A DNA stretch of 33,950 nucleotides from a virus. Under the pieces are notes generated by a model that saw only the letters and a list, made by a program, of their open reading frames with translations, was not told the DNA's origin and ran no database searches. A program made the position numbers and the translations under genes. Positions within the stretch are counted from its first letter, which is position 1, and each line of letters begins with the position of its first letter. This document shows, one piece after another, positions 1-6,284 of the stretch. Location of the stretch: the IMG/VR virus record IMGVR_UViG_3300021335_001443, positions 1 to 33,950 of that record; one strand, written 5' to 3'.

Positions 1-2
1 AA

Positions 3-1331
3 GCGGCTCAAAAGCAAGCCGCTGAGGAAGCAGTACGTAACGCTGCTGTTGAAGCAGGCATGTCTGGTGCAGAGCGTCTTCTTGACGAAGTTAAGAAGTC
101 TTTTGACGAAGGCCGTGCAGACACCATGAAAGAAATTGAAGAGCTTAAGAAAGCCCTTCACGACCGTTCTGAAGAGGTTGCTGCTCTTCAGAAGTCTAAG
201 CGTCAGTTCCTTGCTCAAGGTTCTAAGAACTGGAAAGAGGCTCATGAGTCCGATATCCGTGACGCTTATGTCCTAGGTGCTATTACCCAAAAAGGTTTTA
301 ACACTCAGTTTGGTAACGAAGTTATCGAAAAAGTTAACGACGATTCTGGTGTTGAAATGCCGGCTGCTGCTAGCACGACTGTTTTTGAATCTATCGCCTC
401 TACCGCTATTGAGCGCGACATTCAAAACCAGCTAGTACTTGCTCCTCTCTTCCGTGAGATTGCAATGTCTTCTGCTTCCATGATCATGCCGATCATGCCA
501 GACGCAGGCTATGCAGAGTTCACCACCAACGCAGGTGCAACTCAAACTGCTGGCAAAGGTAATATCGAAGCCCGTGGCGACGCTATTACTGCTAACAGTG
601 GTATTGACCTAACTCAGAAAGTACTTACCACACACAAGCTACTTTCTGTTACCTTCCTAGCCAACGACACTGAAGAGGATGCAATTCTTCCCCTTCTACC
701 GCTTCTAAACGAATCTCTAGTTCGTTCTCATGCCCGTGCTGTTGAGCACGCCATGATTGTTGGCGGAAGTGACGATGCAACCAACACTGGTGGATTCAAT
801 GGCCTAATTAAGCGCGCTGTTGATATCGAGGCTCAGGCCGTTACTGGTGTTAGCGGAACCGAGCGGAGCACGACTGCTTTTGCAACCGACGCTCTTACCA
901 CGGACAACCTACTCCAGCTTCGTAAGAACCTCGGCAAGTATGGTGTACGTCCTCAGGAAGTTGTATACCTCGTTAGCCAGCGTGCTTACTTCGAGCTTCT
1001 CGAAGACGCAGAGTTTGCTGATGCTAACCTAGTTACGCCAACCATTGCTACCAAGCTAGTTGGTGAAATTGGTTCCGTATACGGCTCTCGCGTTATGCTC
1101 GTAGACGAGTTTGCAGTTCCTGCTGTTGACAAGTTCTACGCTGCTGCAATTCACCCACGGAGCTTTGTTGTTCCGCGTCTACGTGGTGCTACGCTGGAAT
1201 CCCAGTATGTACCTCGTCTGCAGCATCGCGAGCTTATCGCAACTCAGCGTCTTGGCTTTGACCAGATTATTCCTGTTAGCGCCGCTAACCCGAATACTCC
1301 GATCTCTGCACGTCAGTACGCTGCTGCTTAA
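3..1331 (+). CDS. Major capsid protein, HK97 fold (5' end outside window)
   Basis: Builds the icosahedral head. The frame is open to the left edge of the window, so the ATG at 60 is probably internal and the true start lies upstream. The visible N-terminal part is Ala/Glu/Lys-rich and predicted coiled coil (roughly the first 70 residues), like the scaffolding delta domain that HK97-type capsid proteins carry and usually lose by proteolysis. The rest has the expected pattern for this family: an early region near EMPAAASTTVFESI, then a long alternating alpha/beta body ending in a beta-rich stretch with RLRGATLE and a QRLGFDQI motif. Every Arg codon seen in the main frame is CGN, none AGA or AGG, unlike neighbouring tail genes, which fits very high expression. 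It is followed by a strong hairpin and then the connector gene. Exact maturation site cannot be read from sequence. Confidence 0.9.
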   Translation, partial: AAQKQAAEEAVRNAAVEAGMSGAERLLDEVKKSFDEGRADTMKEIEELKKALHDRSEEVAALQKSKRQFLAQGSKNWKEAHESDIRDAYVLGAITQKGFNTQFGNEVIEKVNDDSGVEMPAAASTTVFESIASTAIERDIQNQLVLAPLFREIAMSSASMIMPIMPDAGYAEFTTNAGATQTAGKGNIEARGDAITANSGIDLTQKVLTTHKLLSVTFLANDTEEDAILPLLPLLNESLVRSHARAVEHAMIVGGSDDATNTGGFNGLIKRAVDIEAQAVTGVSGTERSTTAFATDALTTDNLLQLRKNLGKYGVRPQEVVYLVSQRAYFELLEDAEFADANLVTPTIATKLVGEIGSVYGSRVMLVDEFAVPAVDKFYAAAIHPRSFVVPRLRGATLESQYVPRLQHRELIATQRLGFDQIIPVSAANPNTPISARQYAAA

Positions 1332-1341
1332 TTTACTTGGT

Positions 1342-1361
1342 GGGTGCCCTTCGGGGCACCC
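1342..1361 (+). promoter_or_regulatory. GC-rich hairpin with UUCG tetraloop after the capsid gene
   Basis: A perfect 8-bp stem, GGGTGCCC (1342-1349) pairing with GGGCACCC (1354-1361), closes a TTCG tetraloop in the context C(UUCG)G, an exceptionally stable RNA loop. It starts 10 bases after the capsid stop codon. What follows is C-rich with no T-run, so it is not a standard intrinsic terminator. It more likely protects the 3' end of capsid mRNA or partly attenuates reading into the connector gene. Confidence 0.7.
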
Positions 1362-1382
1362 CCTACCCCTTAAAGGATAGAC

Positions 1383-1955
1383 ATGGCTGATTTAGTTACA
1401 ATTAACGCATATAAAGCATTTCGTGGTATCACCGGAACCACCGATGACACTAGACTTAATGTTATTGTTCCGTCTGTGTCTAACCTAGTCAAAAACTATT
1501 GTAGCCGTAGTTTTATTGACTATTATGCTTCTGACAAGGTGCAAACCTTTAGCATTAAATGGCCACAAAATGTAGTGTTTCTTAGCGAGATTCCTCTTGT
1601 CTCTATTACTAGTGTCAAAGAGTTTGAGTCCGAAACAGAAGGAGCAGACTACATTACACTTACATCAGATCAATATCGGTATGATTCAAATTTAGATGCA
1701 GTTTATCGTATCGACTCAGGTTATCGTAAAGATTTCCCACAAGGCATTAATAGTGTAGAAGTAACATATAAAGGCGGCTACAGCTCTCTCCCAGAAGATT
1801 TGAAGCTGGCCGTCATTGACCTTATTACTTACTACCTAAAAGAAGAACATAAACCAGAAAAGAATCATTCTAGCTTTACTATTCGCAATGTAAATGCAGA
1901 GCCTGATTTTCCAGACCACATCAAGCGTGTGCTAGACCTTTATAGAGATGGCTAA
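1383..1955 (+). CDS. Head-tail connector protein (gp6/gp15-like adaptor)
   Basis: A 190-residue protein placed directly after the major capsid gene, where the DNA-packaging adaptor of HK97-like and SPP1-like phages sits. The pattern fits that family: an N-terminal helical part with LNVIVPSVSNLVKNYCSRSF, a central beta hairpin region (VFLSEIPLVSITSVKEF), an Asp/Tyr-rich segment ending VEVTYKGGYSSLPEDLK, then a long helix (LAVIDLITYYLKEEHK). These proteins form a 12- or 13-membered ring under the portal. The ATG at 1383 follows an AAAGGA ribosome site at suitable spacing. The 3' end overlaps the next gene by 8 bases, indicating coupled translation. The assignment rests on position and pattern, not on catalytic residues. 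Confidence 0.75.
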   Translation: MADLVTINAYKAFRGITGTTDDTRLNVIVPSVSNLVKNYCSRSFIDYYASDKVQTFSIKWPQNVVFLSEIPLVSITSVKEFESETEGADYITLTSDQYRYDSNLDAVYRIDSGYRKDFPQGINSVEVTYKGGYSSLPEDLKLAVIDLITYYLKEEHKPEKNHSSFTIRNVNAEPDFPDHIKRVLDLYRDG

Positions 1956-3765
1956 AAAAGATCCCTTTAAATTAGCGTTTGGTTCAAAAATGCTTGGACC
2001 TCAGCTCGATAAGTTTAACCAAGGGCTTATTGACGCACCTGATTTAAGTGATTTGCTTAGAGGAGGTGTACTACCTCTACAAAGCGCAAGACTAGCAATG
2101 TTCAAAGGATCAGAACCTGTTGATGAAATCACATATGTGAACCTTATTATGGAAGCATACGAAAACGGCAAAATACCTGTTGAAGAAGGTATTTATATGC
2201 AAGAAATAAACAAATTAAAAATGCAAGATAAGGTTAAATATGAGAAGTGGCTTAAGTCTGGCTATAAACCAACTTCTTTTAAAGGCGGTGCAAACTCTTT
2301 ACTTAACAAAGAAATTCAGGCTAGAGGTGGATTAGAGCTATCTGGATATGATAGAAAATATTCATTTCATGAAAGCAGAGGTACTTTAATATTTGAAGCA
2401 ACTCCTGTTACTATTACTCCCTCAAATCAACGTCAAATATTTGAAAACTCTGTTCGAGGAAAAGCAAGAAATGGGCCTCTAAATATTGTTGGTGGTAAAG
2501 GTACTACTTTTGCAGTACATATTGTAGATGGTCAGGGTCGAGCAACTATACTAGAAAGTAATGTTAGAGAGCAAGATAATGAGCTTGTCTTTACGCAAGG
2601 TAAAAGCCAAGACTATGCTTCTTTTCCAATTACTCCTTATCCCCAGCCTACAGGCAAAGAGGTCCTTGGTATTGCTGCAGAAGGAGATGTTGGACACGTA
2701 AAAGCCGAAAGTACACAGGAAATAAAAGCTTCTGCAGATAGACTACAAAAAGCTATAGACATAGAAAAGAAAAGCGACGCTCCTAGAGAAAGAGTTTTAT
2801 CTTATTTACAAAAGCTTCATCAAGACGTTATGGAAGTCTATAAGGCTGCAACAATAAATGACAAGATTTTTTTCAAGACTCCAATTCCTACAGATTCTGC
2901 TGAGTTAAAAACAGCTTTTGCTATAGTACAAGAACAAGCAAGAATCTTAGGCCATAATCAAGTTTTAGTTATTGAAGAAAGTTCTGGGGGAAAGTTTACA
3001 ACTAAAGTAATAGAAGTTCCTTTTGGCTATAGTGCTGATTTTGCAGTTTCTGAGTTTAGAAGGCCAAACCAAAACTGGAAGGGACCTAGAAGTGCTGCAC
3101 TTAAGTCTTCTGTACTTAAACTATTAAAAGGCATAGCCGAGGCAAGAGTTGCAGGAAATTTGACGGATACTCGGTCTTCTAGTATCTTAACAAGGGGATT
3201 ACTACTTTCTTTAGACAGAACTTTTAATACGAAAGACTTTTCTAGTAAAATTAAAAAGAGTAGCGGTAAGAAGAAAAAAGTAGTCGCCGTAAAAAATAAA
3301 AGTAGAAGAAGAAAGAATACTACACGGCTAAATCAGACCGAAAAGAAATTGTCGTCTAGGGTAGCGTCTGAGCGAAAAAAGATAAGACAAGGCGTAAAAT
3401 CTACTCCTATTGTTTATACAAAAATGAGTGATCGTAGAAGTCGTCAAGGAGCAAAAGTAAATCTAGTAGATGCAATCAATATGGACTTATATGATGCTGT
3501 AGTAGATCAAATGGTACAGCCTTCTTTGGTCAATAGAACAGGAAGATTTGCACGCAGTGTCAAAGTTACTCTTGCAGAACAAAACGCTATCTTTTATGTT
3601 TACCAAAGGGCACCATACTCTGTTTTTTCTGTTCAAGAAGGTAGAAGTCCTTGGGCAACTAGATATAGAGATCCTCATAGAATAATTTCAAGTGCTATTC
3701 AAGATGTAGTACTTAGTAAGTACGCGGGTTACTTTAAACAACCCCTAAGAATTGTAGGTGCATAA
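1948..3765 (+). CDS. Putative neck / head-tail joining protein, unusually long (605 aa)
   Basis: No firm family. Its place between the connector and the tail terminator is where HK97 gp10-like neck proteins are encoded, but those are usually 110-190 residues. The last 110 residues or so (from about 500: VDAINMDLYDAVVDQM, NRTGRFARSV, PYSVFSVQEGRSPW, RDPHRIISSAI) resemble such a domain. The preceding 490 residues are unassigned. They contain a mixed alpha/beta region and a very basic linker at about 434-460, with runs of Lys then Arg. Basic charge suggests contact with DNA near the portal or with a capsid partner; this is inference. Arg is mostly AGA, unlike the capsid gene. It starts inside the end of the connector gene and meets the next gene at a TAATG junction. 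Confidence 0.5.
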   Translation: MAKKDPFKLAFGSKMLGPQLDKFNQGLIDAPDLSDLLRGGVLPLQSARLAMFKGSEPVDEITYVNLIMEAYENGKIPVEEGIYMQEINKLKMQDKVKYEKWLKSGYKPTSFKGGANSLLNKEIQARGGLELSGYDRKYSFHESRGTLIFEATPVTITPSNQRQIFENSVRGKARNGPLNIVGGKGTTFAVHIVDGQGRATILESNVREQDNELVFTQGKSQDYASFPITPYPQPTGKEVLGIAAEGDVGHVKAESTQEIKASADRLQKAIDIEKKSDAPRERVLSYLQKLHQDVMEVYKAATINDKIFFKTPIPTDSAELKTAFAIVQEQARILGHNQVLVIEESSGGKFTTKVIEVPFGYSADFAVSEFRRPNQNWKGPRSAALKSSVLKLLKGIAEARVAGNLTDTRSSSILTRGLLLSLDRTFNTKDFSSKIKKSSGKKKKVVAVKNKSRRRKNTTRLNQTEKKLSSRVASERKKIRQGVKSTPIVYTKMSDRRSRQGAKVNLVDAINMDLYDAVVDQMVQPSLVNRTGRFARSVKVTLAEQNAIFYVYQRAPYSVFSVQEGRSPWATRYRDPHRIISSAIQDVVLSKYAGYFKQPLRIVGA

Positions 3766-4217
3766 TGACACAAAGAACTTATTCTACTCGCAGATATGCC
3801 ATCGTTAATGCTTTGGTTAATAAACTAAAAGAAATAGATGGCTCTGGAAGCTATGTGTCAAACATAAATCGCCAGGTTTTTTCTAAGCTACGTTTCTTTG
3901 AAGAAGTTAGAGACTTTCCAACAATATGTGTTGTTGCAAGCAACGAGATAAGAGACTATCAAACCGGTGGATATAGAGATAGATATCTAGACGTAAGAAT
4001 TATGATTTATGTAAATCAAGACGATCCTCTGGAAGCCTGTGAGGCAATACTAGAAGACGTAGAAACTGTAATCGAAACTAACGGTAGGCTTGCGTATGAA
4101 GACAGAACAGGAACATCGCAAACTACCCATGATATAACGGTCCTTTCAATCAGTACGGATGAAGGAACGTTAGACCCCATCTCTATCGGAGAGATGACCG
4201 TAAGGGTCCATTACTAG
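3765..4217 (+). CDS. Tail terminator protein (lambda gpU-like)
   Basis: A 150-residue protein of the size and place of tail terminator/completion proteins, which cap the tail tube and provide the surface that joins the head. Visible pattern: N-terminal helix (RYAIVNALVNKLKEI), then FPTICVVASNEIRDYQTGGYRDRYLDVRIMIYV, an alternating strand region, then a helix with EACEAILEDVETVI and closing strands. This alpha/beta layout with a central strand pair before an acidic helix is that of gpU-type and related terminators. It overlaps the upstream stop codon by one base (TAATG) and is followed by the major tail gene, the usual order in lambda-like phages. No catalytic residues are expected. Confidence 0.65.
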   Translation: MTQRTYSTRRYAIVNALVNKLKEIDGSGSYVSNINRQVFSKLRFFEEVRDFPTICVVASNEIRDYQTGGYRDRYLDVRIMIYVNQDDPLEACEAILEDVETVIETNGRLAYEDRTGTSQTTHDITVLSISTDEGTLDPISIGEMTVRVHY

Positions 4218-4226
4218 GAAACTAGT
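4213..4226 (+). promoter_or_regulatory. Small GAAA-loop hairpin between tail terminator and major tail genes
   Basis: ACTAG (4213-4217) pairs with CTAGT (4222-4226) around a GAAA loop, a GNRA tetraloop. The 5' arm contains the TAG stop of the tail terminator gene. The hairpin ends six bases before the AAGGAG ribosome site of the major tail gene. With only five mostly A/T pairs it is weak; it may separate translation of the two genes or be chance. Confidence 0.3.
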
Positions 4227-4240
4227 TATAAGGAGACACA

Positions 4241-5401
4241 ATGTCTATTCTTTTAAAACGCGATACAAAAGTGTACCTTGAGAAAACGACGAGTGGAATC
4301 CCGACAACCATCTGGGAAATCCCAGTTCTCGACGGATTTACATTCACTCAGGGTAACACAACAACCGAAGTAACAATGAACGAGATGGAGTCCAGTGCAG
4401 GAGTAAGCAGACGCGGACGGCGTATGTTTAACGATGCTCTTGATCCGGCAGAATGGTCTTTTAGCACTTATATTCGTCCATTTGTTTCCGGAGGTGCAGG
4501 TGCATATACAAGTACACATATGCACGCTGTAGAAGAAGCCCTGTGGGCCAACTTTGTTGGTACTGGCGCACTTGGCGGAACAACCGCTGCTTGGGATGGA
4601 ACTCACGCAAATCTTACTGCTGATGCCACAGACCTAAATATTAGCTTCGCTGGTTCTGATAAAACTGAACTTGGCACGTTTAACCTATATTTTGTTATGG
4701 GGGCTAATCTAGCTGCTTCTGCTAACTACACAGCAAGTACAACACTAGAAATTTATAAGCTAACAGATTGTACTGTAAACGAAGCAACAATTAACTTTGA
4801 CGTTGAAGGTATTGCTCAGATTGATTGGTCTGGCAACGGTGAAACCCTAACAACTGTAGCTTCTTATGATGCAACAGGTGCAGAAACTGAAGGTGTTACG
4901 GCAACTAACAACTATATCCGTAATAAGCTAACTCAGATGACCTGTACTCGTGGGACATTTACAGGTAGCTCTGGTTTTGAATCCAGCTATTCTTTCACGC
5001 TTACTGGCGGATCAATTACTTTCAGCAATAACATTCAGTACCTAACACCTGAAACCCTTGGCCAAGTTAATACACCTATTGGCCATATTACGGGTAACAA
5101 GGCAATTAGCGGTAACTTTACTTGCTATATTTCGCCCGATACTGCCGGTCAGTCTGGTGACTTCCTAAGTGACATGCTTGCTAATACAGACGTGATCACA
5201 AACGAATTTGATCTAGCATTTGACATTGGTGGCACAAGCGCACCAACCTTGCAGATCAACCTTGATCACTGCCATCTAGAAATTCCTTCTGTTGCAACAG
5301 ATGACATTATTGGTCTGGACGTAAACTTCCATGCTCTACCAGATACCATTACGGACAAGGATGAAGCAGACCTAGTTTATAAAGGTGTAGCAATAGCATA
5401 A
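4241..5401 (+). CDS. Major tail (tube) protein
   Basis: A 386-residue protein that would polymerise into the tail tube. It is beta-rich throughout and has the typical start of tube proteins (LLKRDTKVYLEKTTSGIPTTIWEIPVLDGFTFTQG) and the common phrase AEWSFSTYIRPF. The C-terminal half (about 215-385) looks like a second beta domain (GSSGFESSYSFTLTGGSITF, ISGNFTCYIS), so the subunit is larger than the roughly 150-250 residues of simple tube proteins. It has the strong ribosome site AAGGAG eight bases before the ATG. Codon choice leans toward the capsid pattern (mostly CGN for Arg), in line with a protein made in hundreds of copies. A terminator follows directly. Confidence 0.8.
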   Translation: MSILLKRDTKVYLEKTTSGIPTTIWEIPVLDGFTFTQGNTTTEVTMNEMESSAGVSRRGRRMFNDALDPAEWSFSTYIRPFVSGGAGAYTSTHMHAVEEALWANFVGTGALGGTTAAWDGTHANLTADATDLNISFAGSDKTELGTFNLYFVMGANLAASANYTASTTLEIYKLTDCTVNEATINFDVEGIAQIDWSGNGETLTTVASYDATGAETEGVTATNNYIRNKLTQMTCTRGTFTGSSGFESSYSFTLTGGSITFSNNIQYLTPETLGQVNTPIGHITGNKAISGNFTCYISPDTAGQSGDFLSDMLANTDVITNEFDLAFDIGGTSAPTLQINLDHCHLEIPSVATDDIIGLDVNFHALPDTITDKDEADLVYKGVAIA

Positions 5402-5417
5402 TCTAGAAAAATTTAAC

Positions 5418-5446
5418 TTGACAACCAAATCATGTTAAGATAAACT
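5418..5446 (+). promoter_or_regulatory. Predicted sigma70-type promoter overlapping a terminator
   Basis: TTGACA (5418-5423, full -35 match), a 17-base spacer, and TAAACT (5441-5446, 4 of 6 for -10). The predicted start at about 5453 lies inside the 5' arm of the terminator at 5448-5481. RNA starting there would lack half of that arm, so this promoter's own transcripts should read through while transcripts from upstream stop. It would drive the chaperone, tape measure and tail tip genes. Confidence 0.55.
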
Positions 5447-5447
5447 T

Positions 5448-5481
5448 ATAGCATCTGGGTAATCTCAGATGCTATTTTTTT
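5448..5481 (+). terminator. Intrinsic terminator after the major tail gene
   Basis: A perfect 10-bp stem, ATAGCATCTG (5448-5457) with CAGATGCTAT (5466-5475), an 8-base loop, and seven T residues (5475-5481, the first shared with the stem). It lies 46 bases past the stop codon of the major tail protein. It would separate the highly expressed head/tube genes from the tail assembly genes. Confidence 0.85.
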
Positions 5482-5497
5482 GTACAAGGAGATAATA

Positions 5498-5908
5498 ATG
5501 AGTAAACTATCGTCAATGTTGACAAACAAGCTCGAAGCCTGGATTGAAATGGAAGGCTTTGATGGATTTGAGGTAAAAGTTGCGTACCTCTCTCGTGATG
5601 AACTAAATAAAATTCGTAACACTGTAACACGGGTAAGCTGGTCCCCTAAAACTAGGCAAAAAGAAGAAACGGTTGATAGCGACCTGTTTATTAGCGAGTT
5701 TGTAAAAGCCTGCGTAGTAGACTGGAAAGGCTTTACACTAGGCCACGCATCCCGTCTTCTTCCTCTTGAGATTCCTGAAGGTGCTGACCTTAACACAGAA
5801 GTAGAGTTTACCCCAGAAGAAGCGGTAGCTCTTGCTTCAAACTCTAATGTATTTGACGCTTGGTTAAATGATGTGATTTTTGACCTTGCCAACTTTCAAA
5901 GAAAGTGA
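5498..5908 (+). CDS. Tail assembly chaperone, upstream frame (lambda gpG-like)
   Basis: A 136-residue protein lying between the major tail and tape measure genes, the place of the G/GT chaperones that coat the tape measure protein during tail assembly. An in-frame TTG exists at 5480, but the ATG at 5498 has AAGGAG (5486-5491) at the right distance and is preferred. The protein is acidic toward its end (VEFTPEEAVALASNSNVFDAWLNDVIFDLANF), and the Asn/Asp-Xaa-W-Leu phrase is common in tail chaperones. The stop codon TGA at 5906 lies within the next frame, which is open from 5877, so a minority of ribosomes probably shift to make a 261-residue G-T fusion. It is the first gene after the 5418 promoter. 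Confidence 0.75.
   Translation: MSKLSSMLTNKLEAWIEMEGFDGFEVKVAYLSRDELNKIRNTVTRVSWSPKTRQKEETVDSDLFISEFVKACVVDWKGFTLGHASRLLPLEIPEGADLNTEVEFTPEEAVALASNSNVFDAWLNDVIFDLANFQRK
5877..5905 (+). other. Programmed frameshift window (+1 at TTT C, or -2 at T5)
   Basis: The two chaperone frames overlap only here: the downstream frame is open from 5877 (stop TGA at 5874) and the upstream frame ends at 5906. The downstream frame is +1, equivalently -2. The best +1 candidate is TTT C at 5894-5897, where tRNA-Phe can move from UUU to its preferred UUC. The alternative is a -2 slip of UUU on the T-run at 5877-5881. There is no lambda-type -1 heptamer in a useful frame. Conserved frameshifting at this gene pair is established for tailed phages. 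Confidence 0.6.
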
Positions 5909-6284
5909 GACACAGGATCTTTTTAAAACACTAGATAAATTTTTAAAGGATCAGGATGGTCCTATCAATAAAGAAAAATATCTAAAAATTCAAGAACAGC
6001 TGGGTAAAGAGCCTGACCCAAAACATATGCCTTTAGGGTTTGATGATTTAACAGAAGATGCTCAATTAGCTTTTAATATTTATAATAAACTAGGAAACCG
6101 TGTTTACGGGGATGTTGGTTTCACAGGGAAAGATTATACTAATCTCCCAATTCTCATCCAAATATATCATATCCGCGATGTAGACTTATTACTCGATCTA
6201 TTAAACACAATGGATGCGTATAATATAAACAAGAGTCAGAAGCAGATTAAAAAGATGTATGATGACATGAAGAAAAAGAAATGA
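5880..6284 (+). CDS. Tail assembly chaperone, downstream frame (lambda gpT-like, made by frameshift)
   Basis: About 128-134 residues, highly charged and Lys/Asp-rich (FKTLDKFLKDQDGPINKEKYLKIQEQL), predicted helical, ending in a run of lysines (DDMKKKK). The only early start codon is a TTG at 5880 with no ribosome site in front, and the frame overlaps the upstream chaperone by about 29 bases. It is therefore best read as the T half of a G-T fusion: upstream codons to TTT at 5894-5896, then in frame from about 5898. T parts bind the tape measure or tube protein while G parts bind the tape measure. The stop overlaps the tape measure start (ATGA), as in lambda-like phages. The product boundary needs protein data. 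Confidence 0.7.
   Translation: MTLPTFKESETQDLFKTLDKFLKDQDGPINKEKYLKIQEQLGKEPDPKHMPLGFDDLTEDAQLAFNIYNKLGNRVYGDVGFTGKDYTNLPILIQIYHIRDVDLLLDLLNTMDAYNINKSQKQIKKMYDDMKKKK

Noticed and set aside
5519-5547. TTGACA boxes at about 1127, 5519, 7002, 8727, 12026 and 18553 as promoters
   Set aside because: None has an acceptable -10 hexamer at 16-18 bases; they are within coding sequence and likely chance.
5446-5892. A 148-codon minus-strand frame opposite the tail chaperone
   Set aside because: Shadow of the chaperone gene; it runs over the terminator and lacks a ribosome site.
5906-5908. Recoding of the TGA at the end of the upstream chaperone frame (readthrough)
   Set aside because: Readthrough would not enter the chaperone T frame, which is in a different frame; frameshifting explains the layout.
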